Part shown: one piece after another, positions 1-9,292 of the stretch
Layout: each line of letters opens with the position of its first letter
How positions within the stretch are numbered: position 1 is the stretch's first letter
Source: a bacterium
GTDB taxonomy: Bacteria > Acidobacteriota > Thermoanaerobaculia > Multivoradales > JAHEKO01
DNA: 62,015 bases
Direction of reading: 5' to 3'
Assembly: GCA_024224155.1 (NCBI GenBank)
Contig: JAAENP010000295.1
Span: forward strand, 1-62,015
Notes under the pieces: model-generated
Databases searched by the model: none
Told to the model about the DNA's origin: nothing
The model's input: only the letters and a program-made list of their open reading frames with translations
Made by a program: the position numbers and the translations under genes

Positions 1-2806
1 ATTCATAGAGATCCGGGGCGCCTGCGAACACAACCTCCGCCAGCTGGACGTGAGCATCCCACGCGACCGACTGGTGGTGATCACCGGCCTGTCCGGCTCG
101 GGCAAGTCATCGCTGGCCTTCGACACCATCTATGCCGAAGGGCAGCGGCGCTACGTGGAGTCGCTGTCGGCCTACGCCCGCCAGTTTCTCCAACAGATGG
201 AAAAGCCCGACGTCGACTCGATCGAGGGACTGTCGCCGGCGATCTCGATCGAGCAGAAGTCGGTGTCGCGCAATCCGCGCTCGACGGTGGGGACGGTGAC
301 CGAGATCTACGACTACATGCGGCTTCTGTTCTCTTCGGTCGGGACCCCGCATTGCACGAAGTGCGGCCGTGAGATTCGCCCTCAAACGGTCCAGCAGATG
401 GTGGACCGGATACTGGCTCTGCCGGAGCGAAGCCGCGTGGTTCTGTACGCGCCCTACGTTCGCGGCAAGAAGGGCGAGTACCAGAAGCAGCTGGCACAGA
501 TGGCGAAAGATGGGTTCGTGCGAGCTCGAATTGATGGAGAGATGGTCGATCTCGGGGGTGAGCCACCGAAACTGGACAAGCAGAAGAAGCACTCAATCGA
601 TATCGTGATCGATCGCCTGGTCATTCGACCCGGACTCGAGGGCCGGTTGGCGTCTTCGCTCGAGACCGCGCTCAAGGTGAGTGGTGGTTTGGTCATCGTG
701 GCGCCCTCGGGCGTTGCCGAGGAGACCCTCTCACAGGATTATTCGTGCGCGAGCTGTGGTACCAATCTCGCCGAGATCACCCCCCGACTGTTCTCATTCA
801 ACAGCCCCTACGGAGCCTGTTCGAAGTGTTCGGGCCTGGGCACGATCATGGCGGTGGACGAGGATCGTGTGATCGCGGACCCGGAACGATCGATCGATGC
901 CGGAGCGATTGCGCCGTGGCCGTCGAGCAGCAAGTCCTGGCGCATGCGCATGATCAGGACTCTGGCGAAAGAGATGCGCTTCGAGCTGTCCGAGCCGTGG
1001 AACAAGCTCCCCAAGAAGGCGCGCCAGGCGATTCTCTATGGCAGTGGCGACAAGGAGCTGACCTTCGAGCTGAGCGGAAAGAAATCGAGCTACAAGTGGA
1101 CCGGGGCCTACGAGGGCATCATTCCGGTCCTCGAGCGACGTTACAAAGACACCGACTCGACGTCGATTCGCGCCGAGATCGAAAAGTACATGGCGGTACA
1201 CACCTGTCCGGAGTGCGACGGACGTCGGCTGCGCCCGGAAGCCCTGGCGGTCAAGGTCTCAGGTCGCTCGATCGATCAGCTCTCGGATCAAACGGTCGAT
1301 GAGCTGGGCGAGTTCTTCTCGGGCTTGAAGCTGGACAGGCGTGAAACGGCGATCGCCGGCAAGGTCGTGCAAGAGATCCAGGACCGTCTGGGATTCCTCC
1401 GAGCTGTGGGTGTCGGCTACCTGTCCTTGGACAGATCGTCGGGCACCCTCTCCGGTGGGGAGAGCCAGCGGATTCGTCTGGCCACGCAGATCGGCAGCAA
1501 GCTGATGGGGGTGCTCTACGTTCTCGACGAGCCTTCGATCGGGCTTCACCAGCGCGACAACGCGCGACTCCTGAAGACTCTCAGAGGCATGCGCGACCTA
1601 GGCAACTCGGTACTGGTCGTGGAGCATGACGAAGAGACCATCCGATCGGCGGACTGGGTGATCGACCTGGGTCCCGGCGCGGGCATTCACGGCGGCGAGG
1701 TGGTCGCCCAGGGCACCCCGCGGGAGGTCGAGGAGCACCCCGATTCTCTCACCGGGCACTACCTGCGGGGCGATCTGCACGTGCCCACGCCCGGGAAGCG
1801 AAACCTGCCCGGCGGACGCACGCTGGTGGTGAGCGGCGCCAGCCACAACAACCTGAAGAATCTGACGGTCGAGTTTCCGCTCGGACTCTTCATCGTCGTG
1901 ACCGGTGTCTCGGGCTCGGGCAAGAGCAGCCTGGTCAACGACATTCTGTACCGAGCACTGGCCCAGCGCTTCTACCGGGCTCAAGAGCGCGCCGGCAAGC
2001 ACACCCGGATCGCCGGTCTCGAGCACTTGGACAAGGTGATCGCCATCGACCAGAGCCCGATCGGGCGAACGCCGAGATCGAACCCGGCCACCTACACCAA
2101 CGTCTTTCAGCACATCCGTTCGCTCATGGCGAAGACGCCCGAGGCGCGTATGCGCGGCTACAAGCCGGGGCGTTTCAGCTTCAACGTCAAGGGGGGGCGG
2201 TGCGAGGCCTGCAAGGGAGATGGTCAGATCAAGATCGAGATGCACTTCCTCCCCGATATCTACGTCACTTGCGAAATCTGCGGCGGCAAACGCTATGGGC
2301 GCGAGACTCTCGAGGTTAGGTACAAAGGCAAGAATATCGCCGAGATTCTGGACATGCCGGTGGAGGAAGCGAGCGAGTTCTTTCGCAATGTGCCGCCGGT
2401 GGCGCGGATTCTCGGCACCCTGAACGAGGTAGGCCTCGGCTACATTCGACTGGGTCAACCGGCGACGACGCTCTCGGGCGGCGAAGCCCAGCGGGTCAAG
2501 CTCGCTCGCGAGCTCTGCAAGCGCGCCACCGGCCGGACGCTGTACCTTCTCGATGAGCCCACGACCGGCCTGCATTTCGATGACGTCGGCAAGCTCCTGC
2601 GACTTCTGCATCGGCTGGTCGAGACCGGAAACACAGTCGTGGTGATCGAGCACAACCTCGAAGTCATCAAGACCGCGGACTGGATCCTCGATCTCGGTCC
2701 GGAAGGCGGCGGCGAGGGCGGGCATCTGGTGGCCTCAGGTCCGCCCGAGAAGGTCGCCAGAGTCAAGCAGAGCCACACCGGACAGTACCTGAGAAAGGCG
2801 CTCTAG
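1..2806 (+). CDS. uvrA: UvrABC system protein A, 5'-truncated by window edge
   Basis: UvrA is the damage-recognition ATPase of nucleotide excision repair; it dimerises and loads UvrB. The reading frame is already open at base 2, giving the typical [12 protein letters not shown] start region, so only a few N-terminal residues are missing and the GTG at 50 is an internal valine. Two ABC cassettes are visible: Walker [10 protein letters not shown] and GVSGSGKSS, signatures LSGGESQR and LSGGEAQR, Walker B runs [10 protein letters not shown] and [10 protein letters not shown]. Zinc-binding cysteine sets are present around CASCG...CSKC and in the C-terminal CEAC...CEIC module. About 934 residues are visible, close to the usual 940. 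A 124-base spacer follows before the next gene on the same strand. Identity is secure. Confidence 0.98.
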   Translation, partial: FIEIRGACEHNLRQLDVSIPRDRLVVITGLSGSGKSSLAFDTIYAEGQRRYVESLSAYARQFLQQMEKPDVDSIEGLSPAISIEQKSVSRNPRSTVGTVTEIYDYMRLLFSSVGTPHCTKCGREIRPQTVQQMVDRILALPERSRVVLYAPYVRGKKGEYQKQLAQMAKDGFVRARIDGEMVDLGGEPPKLDKQKKHSIDIVIDRLVIRPGLEGRLASSLETALKVSGGLVIVAPSGVAEETLSQDYSCASCGTNLAEITPRLFSFNSPYGACSKCSGLGTIMAVDEDRVIADPERSIDAGAIAPWPSSSKSWRMRMIRTLAKEMRFELSEPWNKLPKKARQAILYGSGDKELTFELSGKKSSYKWTGAYEGIIPVLERRYKDTDSTSIRAEIEKYMAVHTCPECDGRRLRPEALAVKVSGRSIDQLSDQTVDELGEFFSGLKLDRRETAIAGKVVQEIQDRLGFLRAVGVGYLSLDRSSGTLSGGESQRIRLATQIGSKLMGVLYVLDEPSIGLHQRDNARLLKTLRGMRDLGNSVLVVEHDEETIRSADWVIDLGPGAGIHGGEVVAQGTPREVEEHPDSLTGHYLRGDLHVPTPGKRNLPGGRTLVVSGASHNNLKNLTVEFPLGLFIVVTGVSGSGKSSLVNDILYRALAQRFYRAQERAGKHTRIAGLEHLDKVIAIDQSPIGRTPRSNPATYTNVFQHIRSLMAKTPEARMRGYKPGRFSFNVKGGRCEACKGDGQIKIEMHFLPDIYVTCEICGGKRYGRETLEVRYKGKNIAEILDMPVEEASEFFRNVPPVARILGTLNEVGLGYIRLGQPATTLSGGEAQRVKLARELCKRATGRTLYLLDEPTTGLHFDDVGKLLRLLHRLVETGNTVVVIEHNLEVIKTADWILDLGPEGGGEGGHLVASGPPEKVARVKQSHTGQYLRKAL

Positions 2807-2930
2807 GCCGGGCGGCCGCGTTCGGATCCCGCAAAACGCTGCAGCGAAAAGACTACCTCGAGTCGGCACGGCAGACGCCGAGGCCGCCTCCCGGATGAGT
2901 GCGGCAAAAAGCCCAGGCTAGAATAACGCC

Positions 2931-4424
2931 GTGAGCTCGCCGCCACGCTCCAGCCTCGCCGAAAAAAGGAGGATCCTCCAGCTCGAGACGCTGAACGACC
3001 TCGCGGTGGCACTGCACGCGCACCGGCCGGAGCAGGAGCTGGTGGATGAAGTGCTCGAGCGCGTTTGCGCCGTGCTCGATCCGGCGGCCGCGGTGGCGGT
3101 GACCCGGGACGCCTACGGCGATCCCCGTGCGGTTTCCGGAGTGGGGTGGGTAGGCGGTCCGCCCGATGCGATCGCCCTCTTTGCCGAACCGGTCTGGAAT
3201 GAGCTTCTGGCGAGCGGCCAGACCATCGCCCTCAAGGACGGCAAGCTCGCCGGACGCCCGTTCGAAGCTCTGGTGGCGACACCCGTCGCCTATCGCGGCG
3301 TTTTTCTGGGTTATCTCGCGCTGCTGGACAAGGAGACTCGCGGTGGAGACAGCGCCGAGCCGGACAGCTCGAGCTTTCCTCCCGAGGATCGGCGCTTTCT
3401 CGAGGCGGTGTCGGCGCTGGCGGGCGTTGCGCTGGATGGCGCTCGCCAGCTCGAGAGCCTGCGCGTCCAGAAGGACCGTCTCGAGGAAGAGAACCGTGTG
3501 CTCAAGGAGCTGTTTACGGCCGACTTGGAAGATCGGCGGATCGTGGCAAGAGCGCCGGCCATGCGCCGTGCCCTGGAGGTTGCCGAGCGCGTCGCTCCCC
3601 GTGGCGTCAGCGTGGTGATCCGTGGGGAGAGTGGGACCGGGAAGGAGTTGGTCGCAAAGCTGCTTCATCTCCGCTCGGGCCGACCCGGTCCGTTGGTGGC
3701 GGTAGACTGTGCAGCGGTGCCCGAGACACTGCTCGAAAGCGAGCTGTTCGGCATCGAAGAGGGGGTCGCAACCGGCGTTACCGCCCGCCGAGGCAAACTC
3801 GAACTCGCCCACGAGGGGACGCTGTTTCTGGACGAGATCGGTGACATCCGTCCGGAGGTTCAGGTCAAGCTGCTGCGGGCGCTTCAGGAGCGAGAGGTGG
3901 TTCGGGTTGGAGCGCGGACTCCGATTTCAGTCGACGTTCGTCTGGTGGCCGCGACCCATCGAGATCTCGAGCGATTGGTGAGCGATGGCAGCTTTCGCCA
4001 GGACCTCTACTACCGCCTGAAGGGTGTCGAGATCCAGCTACCGCCACTGCGCGAAAGAAGAGAGGACATTCCTCATCTGGTCCGCCACGTGGTCGAGAGT
4101 TTCTGCCAACGAGAGGGCATACCGGTGCTCCGCGTCCACCCGGACGCGTTGGCTCTCCTCCTTGCCTACGATTTCCCGGGCAACGTTCGGGAGTTGCAGA
4201 ACATGATGGAGGCGGCTGTCTCTCTGGCCGACGAACAGGTAACCGCAGAAGTGGTTCGTCCGCTGCTCGGTGAGGCCGGGGGCGAGGGGCCGAAGGCCCT
4301 GGATCTCGGTGCGGTCGAGCGCCAGCACATCGGCAAGGTGCTCCGGCTCACAGGGGGCAACAAGTCGCGGGCCGCCCAGATTCTCGGAATCGATCGCCGG
4401 ACCCTGCAGCGGAAGGGTTTCTGA
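2931..4424 (+). CDS. Sigma-54-dependent activator (GAF, AAA+, Fis HTH) with variant GAFTGA loop
   Basis: Bacterial enhancer-binding protein: it should bind upstream DNA and use ATP to open sigma-54 promoters. The 497-residue product (GTG start) has an N-terminal GAF-like sensory region (about 30-180), a short coiled linker, an AAA+ domain (about 205-430) with Walker A GESGTGKE and Walker B LFLDEIGD, the FRQDLYYRL arginine region, and a Fis-type helix-turn-helix at the C-terminus ([18 protein letters not shown]). The sigma-54 contact loop, usually GAFTGA, reads GVATGV here: Thr and Gly are kept and the aromatic residue is lost. Two operator-like palindromes begin right after its stop and a -24/-12 promoter follows, so it probably controls the downstream partner-switching operon. 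The signal sensed by the GAF domain is unknown. Confidence 0.93.
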   Translation: MSSPPRSSLAEKRRILQLETLNDLAVALHAHRPEQELVDEVLERVCAVLDPAAAVAVTRDAYGDPRAVSGVGWVGGPPDAIALFAEPVWNELLASGQTIALKDGKLAGRPFEALVATPVAYRGVFLGYLALLDKETRGGDSAEPDSSSFPPEDRRFLEAVSALAGVALDGARQLESLRVQKDRLEEENRVLKELFTADLEDRRIVARAPAMRRALEVAERVAPRGVSVVIRGESGTGKELVAKLLHLRSGRPGPLVAVDCAAVPETLLESELFGIEEGVATGVTARRGKLELAHEGTLFLDEIGDIRPEVQVKLLRALQEREVVRVGARTPISVDVRLVAATHRDLERLVSDGSFRQDLYYRLKGVEIQLPPLRERREDIPHLVRHVVESFCQREGIPVLRVHPDALALLLAYDFPGNVRELQNMMEAAVSLADEQVTAEVVRPLLGEAGGEGPKALDLGAVERQHIGKVLRLTGGNKSRAAQILGIDRRTLQRKGF

Positions 4425-4425
4425 T

Positions 4426-4462
4426 TGCGACATAATGCCCGATATGGGACAATGTGCCCCAT
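4426..4462. promoter_or_regulatory. Tandem palindromic operator-like sites
   Basis: Two related dyads lie directly behind the activator gene. The second (4444-4462) is nearly perfect: ATGGGACA-ATG-TGCCCCAT with one mismatch. The first (4426-4442) reads TGCGACA-TAA-TGCCCGA. Both share a GACA-N3-TGCCC core, with centres 19 bases apart, about two helical turns. They sit roughly 190 bases upstream of the sigma-54 promoter at 4641, the normal place for an enhancer-binding protein. Binding by the adjacent activator is inferred. Confidence 0.6.
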
Positions 4463-4640
4463 TCGGACTGAGATTGAGCCGAAACAGCGCAGGCTACGGC
4501 TTCCTGTGAGTGCCAGACCTCAGAGCCGCGGCAAGATGTCGCAGCCTGGCGATTCCTGCGCTCGCATCGCAGCTTGAGCTCGAAGCCTCTAACTGTTGAT
4601 TCTGCGCTTGTTAGCCACCGATCACCCGGGTGTAGTTGGG

Positions 4641-4657
4641 TTGGCAGCGCCGTTGCT
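4641..4657 (+). promoter_or_regulatory. Sigma-54 (-24/-12) promoter
   Basis: TTGGCAGCGCCGTTGCT matches the TGGCAC-N5-TTGC consensus with the obligatory GG (4643-4644) and GC (4655-4656) separated by exactly ten bases. A start of transcription near 4667 would leave a short leader before an AGGAGG Shine-Dalgarno (4675-4680) and the ATG at 4686. Position, spacing and the activator gene upstream all agree. Confidence 0.75.
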
Positions 4658-4685
4658 GTTATCGGCGACGTCCCAGGAGGTTCGC

Positions 4686-4844
4686 ATGCTCGAAGCGCTT
4701 CGCAAGGTCCTGCCGGTTGTCTCGCCCGTCTCGATGGACGTGGTGATTTCGTTGGGAACTCTGGTCAGCTTCGCGTGGCTTCTTGCCAACGGCTTTGTTC
4801 AGCCCCTCGCCGTATACCTTCTCGAGCTCTATTTGGCACTGTAG
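4686..4844 (+). CDS. Small membrane protein, 52 aa
   Basis: A perfect AGGAGG five bases before ATG 4686 marks this start. The product has an N-terminal amphipathic stretch (MLEALRKVLPVVS) and then a hydrophobic segment of about 25-30 residues (DVVISLGTLVSF onward) likely to cross the membrane. No family is recognised. It is the first gene after the sigma-54 promoter and lies 53 bases upstream of the anti-sigma kinase gene, so it is probably co-transcribed with the partner-switching module. It could be a membrane anchor or sensor for that module, but nothing in its sequence proves a role. Confidence 0.65.
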   Translation: MLEALRKVLPVVSPVSMDVVISLGTLVSFAWLLANGFVQPLAVYLLELYLAL

Positions 4845-4897
4845 ACTGCCGGTTCGCCAACATCGGATAGAGTCGTGCGCTTGAGGTTCGTGTAAGG

Positions 4898-5353
4898 ATG
4901 GCTAGCCACGCCGTGCTGAGGGAGGTCACTTTGACGCTTCCGATGGTCGCCGACATGGAGATCGCGGCGAGCAAGACGGCGACCGCAATGGCGGAGTTCA
5001 TGGGACTTGCCGCTGACAAGACAGATGAGGTTCGTATGGCCGTCGTCGAGGCGTGTATCAACTCCTTCGAACACAGTCATGCCGATGACAGCCGCGTGTA
5101 CCTGACGTTTGCGGTCACCGGCAACGAAGAACCTGAGAAGCTGTTGATCACGGTCCGCGACACCGGTAGGGGATTCGAGCCCACGGAGGTCGCCGAGCCG
5201 AAGATCGAGGAAAAGCTGAAAGCCGAGCGCAAGCGCGGTTGGGGCCTGAAGATTATCCGCGGCTTGATGGACGAGGTGGGTATTGAGTCCGACGCCGAAG
5301 GTACTACGATCACCATGGTGAAGTACGCTAGGCCGGGAGAGGAAGATGACTGA
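4898..5353 (+). CDS. RsbW/SpoIIAB-type anti-sigma factor serine kinase
   Basis: A 151-residue GHKL-fold kinase (HATPase_c_2). The N box is seen in VVEACINSFEHS, the G1 box in DTGRGFEP and the G2 region in GWGLKIIRGLMD. Proteins of this family bind and inhibit a partner (usually a sigma factor) and phosphorylate a STAS-domain antagonist. It overlaps the next gene, the antagonist, by 8 bases, the usual arrangement for translational coupling. No sigma-B-like gene lies in the window, so the inhibited partner is either encoded elsewhere or is not a sigma factor. Confidence 0.92.
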   Translation: MASHAVLREVTLTLPMVADMEIAASKTATAMAEFMGLAADKTDEVRMAVVEACINSFEHSHADDSRVYLTFAVTGNEEPEKLLITVRDTGRGFEPTEVAEPKIEEKLKAERKRGWGLKIIRGLMDEVGIESDAEGTTITMVKYARPGEEDD

Positions 5354-5696
5354 CACGTTGAAAGTGACCCTGAAAAAGCGCGATGACCTTTCGGTGATCT
5401 ATACCGAGGGCTATATCAACAACCAGGGGGGTGAGGAGATCGCCAAGATCGCCTACCGGCTGATCGACGAAGGTGAGAAAAAGCTCCTGCTCAACCTCGA
5501 AGGCACGAAGATCGTGAACTCGATTGGCATCTCTATCCTCATCGAGATCATCGAGCGGATTCTCGAGATCGACGGCAGGCTCGGCTTCTGCTCTCTCACC
5601 AAGACCATCGCGAAGACGTTCCACATCATGGGACTCACCCAATACGCCGACATCTACGAAGATGAGAACGGCGGCGTCGCCGGCATGACCGGATAG
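5346..5696 (+). CDS. STAS-domain anti-sigma factor antagonist (RsbV/SpoIIAA type)
   Basis: A 116-residue single STAS domain. The phosphorylation region reads NSIGISIL around Ser59; most relatives have DSSG, so the Asp before the serine is replaced by Asn and the second serine by Ile, but a phosphorylatable Ser is retained. In its unphosphorylated form the protein should sequester the kinase encoded just upstream; the phosphatase encoded four bases downstream should regenerate that form. The gene order W-V-U makes a compact switch cassette. Confidence 0.9.
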   Translation: MTDTLKVTLKKRDDLSVIYTEGYINNQGGEEIAKIAYRLIDEGEKKLLLNLEGTKIVNSIGISILIEIIERILEIDGRLGFCSLTKTIAKTFHIMGLTQYADIYEDENGGVAGMTG

Positions 5697-5700
5697 GACG

Positions 5701-7269
5701 ATGCCGCAACCGGTTCCGACGGCTTCGCCAGCGGACGCCTGGGAAGAGCTAGCCGACGCAAGCCAGGGGCGGAAGGCCGAAAGAGATCTCCTCAGGCAGC
5801 TGCTCCGGATCCTGATGGGGGAGCTGGGGGCCAGCGTCGCCAAGCTGGTTCTGAACGGAACCGTCAGTTCGCAGCCCGAGCTGGTCGTGGCGTCGGATGG
5901 CGAGACATCCGGCGGGAGCGAAGCCCTTGAGGTTCCGGTCCCGGGCGGAGCGGTCTGTTTCGAGGGACTTCCCGCCGGCTCGGCGGCCACCGAGATCGAC
6001 GGGCCGCGCCGGGCGGCACTCGCGGCCGCCGTAAGAGCTTTTGACCAGTCCGAGCATGTCAAGCGCCGCCAGTTCGAAGTCAACTATCGCGGCGTCGAGC
6101 TCGATGCACTCTATGACGTCGGTCTCGCGATCGCTGCGACCCTCAACCTGGACGAGCTCTCCGAAGAGATCTTGCTGCGAGCGGTTTCGCTTCTCGACGC
6201 TCGCCGAGGTGCATTCTTCGGCAGCGCGGCCGACGAGTTTCGTCTCGAGCAGACCTTCGGTGGCAGCGCCTCGGAACGGGTCCCGGCGGGGGAGCTCGAA
6301 CGGTTGCTGACGGGCCAGACTTCCAAAGCGTTCGAGGTCCTGCCGGGGAGCGAGCACCTTCTGGCCGTGCCCATCCGGGTCGAAAGGGAAGTCAAGGGCC
6401 TTTTGGTTGTGGCAGACAAGGAGAGTCGCGAAGGTGTCGGGCCTTTCGGCAGCTCAGACCGGCGCACGCTGGAGCTCTTTGCGAATCAGGCCGCGATTGC
6501 TCTCGAGAACGCCTACCTTCATCGCCAGGCCTTGGAGAAAGAGCGCCTCGAGCGAGAGGGCGAGCTGGCCGCGGGTATTCAGAAACGACTCCTGCCGGAG
6601 ACCACACCCGAGGTGCACGGGTTCGAGCTGACGGGATGGAGCCGGTCGGCCCGGACGGTCGGTGGTGACTACTACAACTACATCAGGCTAGAAGAGGGCA
6701 CCTATTTCGTGGTGCTCGGCGACGTTACCGGCAAGGGAATGCCGGCTGCGCTGCTGGTCTCGACGCTGGATTCGGCCTTGCGACTCTTGTTGAACCAGGG
6801 CCTCCGCCGAGAAGACCTGCTGTTCGCCCTGAACAGACACATTTTCAACTCCTCGGCCTCGAACACATTCATCACCCTGGCCGCCCTCGAGCTCGATTCC
6901 GCCACGGGACGAGGCCGATACGCGAGTGGCGGCCACAACCCCTCACTTTGGCTGCGCGCCGGACAGGCTCCGCGAAAGCTTGGAGCCACGGGCCTGCCAA
7001 TCGGTCTCTTCGAGCGGGCGACCTACAGCTTCGAGGAGCTCGAGTTCGAGAGCGGCGACCTACTGTGTCTCTATAGCGATGGCATCACCGAGTGCCTTTC
7101 GGCCAGCGACGAAGAGTTCGGACTGGAGCGACTCGAAGTCAGCCTCACCGAGCGCTTTGAGCGTCCTCTGGCCGAGACCGCCGATTCGATCTGCGATCAG
7201 ATGACCGAGTTCGGGGCCGCGGGCCCCCGGGGCGACGACCAGACGGTGGTCCTGGTTCGAAAGAGCTAG
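5701..7269 (+). CDS. GAF-containing PP2C/SpoIIE serine phosphatase (RsbU-like)
   Basis: The 522-residue product should dephosphorylate the STAS antagonist and so switch the module on. An N-terminal region of about 130 residues is followed by a GAF domain (about 135-290, including the LFANQAAIALENA helix) and a C-terminal SpoIIE-type PP2C domain. Metal-binding and core motifs are visible: ARTVGGDYYNY, VLGDVTGKGMPAALL, GGHNPSLWL, YSDGITE and GDDQTVVLV. The start ATG lies four bases after the antagonist's stop. Its stop overlaps the stop of the convergent dehydratase gene. The GAF ligand is unknown; no membrane segment is apparent. Confidence 0.93.
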   Translation: MPQPVPTASPADAWEELADASQGRKAERDLLRQLLRILMGELGASVAKLVLNGTVSSQPELVVASDGETSGGSEALEVPVPGGAVCFEGLPAGSAATEIDGPRRAALAAAVRAFDQSEHVKRRQFEVNYRGVELDALYDVGLAIAATLNLDELSEEILLRAVSLLDARRGAFFGSAADEFRLEQTFGGSASERVPAGELERLLTGQTSKAFEVLPGSEHLLAVPIRVEREVKGLLVVADKESREGVGPFGSSDRRTLELFANQAAIALENAYLHRQALEKERLEREGELAAGIQKRLLPETTPEVHGFELTGWSRSARTVGGDYYNYIRLEEGTYFVVLGDVTGKGMPAALLVSTLDSALRLLLNQGLRREDLLFALNRHIFNSSASNTFITLAALELDSATGRGRYASGGHNPSLWLRAGQAPRKLGATGLPIGLFERATYSFEELEFESGDLLCLYSDGITECLSASDEEFGLERLEVSLTERFERPLAETADSICDQMTEFGAAGPRGDDQTVVLVRKS

Positions 7270-7772
7270 CGCCCCTCGAGTCGTTGACGAAGGGCTAGGC
7301 GGTCCACGATCGCGACGACCAGTTTCGCCTGGCAGACTTTGCGCTCGCCGACCCAGACCTCGCCTTCCAGCCGGGCCGTTCGCCGGCTCGAGGCTTCCAG
7401 GCTTACCCTGTAGCTCAAGGTCTCCGCCGGCCGGGCGGGCGAGTGAAACCGCGCTCGCTCGATCTCCAGACCCAGGACATGGCTGTCTTGGGGCGCCGGG
7501 AGGTTGTAGCGCACGATCAGACTGCCGGCCTGGGCTAGCCCCTCGCCGATGAGGACACCCGGCATTACCGCGAGGTCGACGAAGTGCGAGCGCAGATACC
7601 TGGACTGCTCCGGAACGAGAAAGCTCGCTTCGACGTCTCGCGCGGTCAAACGCGAGACACGATCCACGAACAGGAAGTCGTCGCCGTAGGGAAGGACTTG
7701 CTTCAGCGCGGCACGGTCGAGACTGCCGTCGGGATGGCGCAGCGCGTCGATTACCGATCGGCCTTCAGCCAT
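7266..7772 (-). CDS. 3-hydroxyacyl-ACP dehydratase (FabZ-like hotdog fold)
   Basis: 168 residues of hotdog fold. The active-site helix is recognisable: VMPGVLIGEGLAQAG carries the catalytic Glu, and the preceding His lies in RSHFVDLAVMPG, where FabZ normally has HFPG. It should dehydrate 3-hydroxyacyl thioesters on the acyl carrier protein. The ATG at 7772 was chosen over one at 7799 because an AGGCGG sits just upstream and it gives an 8-base overlap with the KAS gene. Because it is clustered with a KAS II, an ACP and a type III PKS rather than with housekeeping fab genes, it probably serves a specialised acyl chain. Confidence 0.87.
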   Translation of the reverse strand: MAEGRSVIDALRHPDGSLDRAALKQVLPYGDDFLFVDRVSRLTARDVEASFLVPEQSRYLRSHFVDLAVMPGVLIGEGLAQAGSLIVRYNLPAPQDSHVLGLEIERARFHSPARPAETLSYRVSLEASSRRTARLEGEVWVGERKVCQAKLVVAIVDRLALRQRLEGR

Positions 7773-9012
7773 CAGACCGCCTGACAACCAGACAAGCATT
7801 GGTGCCGCCGAACCCGAAGTTGTTCGACACGACGGTATCGAGGCCGTCCTCGCGACACTCGGTAACCAACGACAGGCCCTCGACGGCGGGGTCGGGGTTA
7901 TCGACGTTGATCGAAGGGGCGATGAACTCGTGCTCGATCATGCCCAGACAATAGATCAGCTCGAGTGCGCCGGCTGCGCCCAGACCGTGGCCGGTCATCG
8001 ACTTGGTCGAGGAGAAAGGCGGCAGAACCCGGCCGAAGACCCTTTGCAGTGCTCGAACCTCGGCGAGGTCACCTTGAGCGGTCGAGGTCGCGTGGCAGTT
8101 GACGTAGTCGACCGCTTCCGGCTCGATTGCGCCATCGCGCAGGGCCAGGCTCATGCATGCGGCGGCCTGCTCTCCCTTGGGCTCCGGTAGCACCAAGTCA
8201 TGGCCATCCGAGGTCGCCGCGTAGCCCACGATCTCGCCTCTGATGCGAGCGGTTCGCCGGCGCGCCGCCTCGAGCTCCTCGAGAATCACGATGCCGGCTC
8301 CGCCACTGATCACAAAGCCGTCGCGTGCGGCGTCGAACGGTCGCGAGGCTTCAGTCGGCCGGTCGTTCGAGTGGGTCGAGAGAGCCAGGCGCAGGGACTG
8401 AAACGAGGCGGTAATGAGCTCGCTCACGTCTTCGCCTCCGCCCGCAATGGCGCGATCGACCACGCCCGCGCGGATCAGCTCCGCAGCGTGGCCTATGTTG
8501 TGCGCGGAAGTGGCACAGGCGGAGCTGATGGAGTAGCTTGGTCCGCGGACCTTGAAGACGTTGGCCACGGTCGCGCTTGCAGAGCTCGACATGCCGCGCA
8601 GGAGCGTGTACGGGTCGATGCGCCGGAGTCGACCGGAGAAGTAGAGCTCACCGGCTCTTCGGACCGCGTCAACGCTGCCTACGGCGCTGCCGATGATGCA
8701 AGCGCAGCGGGAGTCTTGAAGTTCTCCGTCGCCCAGTCCGGCATCGGTCACGGCGTCCCGCGTCGCCAGGGCGCAGTAGAGGGCACCGTCGGACATCCCG
8801 GGCAGGATCTTCTTGGGCAATCTGGCCGCCTGCTTCTTTGTGTCGATGTCGACGATGGCGCCGGCAATCAAGCTCCTGAGGCCGTGATCGCGCCACGCGG
8901 GCATCGCGCGCACGCCGCTGCGGCCCTCGCGAAGCGATCCGACCACGGTCGCGTAGTCATTGCCCAGGGGCGAGATCAGCCCGACTCCGGTTACCGCGAC
9001 CCGGCGTTTCAC
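7765..9012 (-). CDS. Beta-ketoacyl-ACP synthase II (FabF-like)
   Basis: 415 residues with the full KAS catalytic triad: Cys in SSACATSAHN, His in NCHATSTAQGD and His in SMTGHGLGAAG. It should condense malonyl-ACP with an acyl thioester. The N-terminus MKRRVAVTGVGLISPLG is canonical. Its ATG overlaps the ACP stop codon by four bases and its end overlaps the dehydratase start, so all three are translationally coupled. The context suggests synthesis of a dedicated acyl chain for the type III polyketide synthase encoded upstream in the same operon. Confidence 0.93.
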   Translation of the reverse strand: MKRRVAVTGVGLISPLGNDYATVVGSLREGRSGVRAMPAWRDHGLRSLIAGAIVDIDTKKQAARLPKKILPGMSDGALYCALATRDAVTDAGLGDGELQDSRCACIIGSAVGSVDAVRRAGELYFSGRLRRIDPYTLLRGMSSSASATVANVFKVRGPSYSISSACATSAHNIGHAAELIRAGVVDRAIAGGGEDVSELITASFQSLRLALSTHSNDRPTEASRPFDAARDGFVISGGAGIVILEELEAARRRTARIRGEIVGYAATSDGHDLVLPEPKGEQAAACMSLALRDGAIEPEAVDYVNCHATSTAQGDLAEVRALQRVFGRVLPPFSSTKSMTGHGLGAAGALELIYCLGMIEHEFIAPSINVDNPDPAVEGLSLVTECREDGLDTVVSNNFGFGGTNACLVVRRSDG

Positions 9013-9266
9013 CTCTTGGGTTCCAGCAGCTTGATGACGTCGCCGACGGTCTGAAGCGACTCGAACTCGTCGTCCTCAACCACAATGCCGAACTCTTCTT
9101 CGAGATCCATGACCAGCGTCAGCGCTTGGAGGGAGCCAATCTCGAGGTCTTCGCGCAACGAAGTCGCGTCGGTCACCTCGGTGGCCTCGATCTCTAGGTC
9201 TGAAGCCTCGATCAGGTATCGGATGGCTCTCTCGCGCGTCGATGGAATGTGTGCGCTGCCTGCCAT
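9009..9266 (-). CDS. Acyl carrier protein, 85 aa
   Basis: A four-helix ACP. The phosphopantetheine site reads LEIGSLQALTLVMDLEEEFG, with Ser45 as attachment residue; the aspartate that normally precedes it (DSL) is replaced by Gly. The helix II/III acidic surface is typical. It starts at ATG 9266, 26 bases after the type III PKS gene, and its stop overlaps the KAS start. It should carry intermediates for the adjacent KAS and dehydratase. The GSL variant could change recognition by the holo-ACP synthase or by partner enzymes. Confidence 0.9.
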   Translation of the reverse strand: MAGSAHIPSTRERAIRYLIEASDLEIEATEVTDATSLREDLEIGSLQALTLVMDLEEEFGIVVEDDEFESLQTVGDVIKLLEPKR

Positions 9267-9292
9267 GATCCTGACCCTATCGGACTCTCGAT

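Noticed and set aside
1598-2725. Long minus-strand ORF inside uvrA
   Set aside because: It mirrors conserved UvrA sequence and has no recognisable domains; long antisense ORFs are expected in high-GC DNA.
50-2806. GTG at 50 as the start of uvrA
   Set aside because: The frame is open to base 2 and encodes the typical UvrA N-terminal strand, so the gene is cut by the window edge.
2853-3812. 319-codon minus-strand ORF
   Set aside because: It lies antisense to the activator's GAF and AAA+ regions, with no motifs of its own.
4836-4852. TTGGCAC...TGC as a second sigma-54 promoter before the anti-sigma kinase
   Set aside because: The GG and GC are 11 bases apart rather than 10, and the better promoter at 4641 explains the operon.
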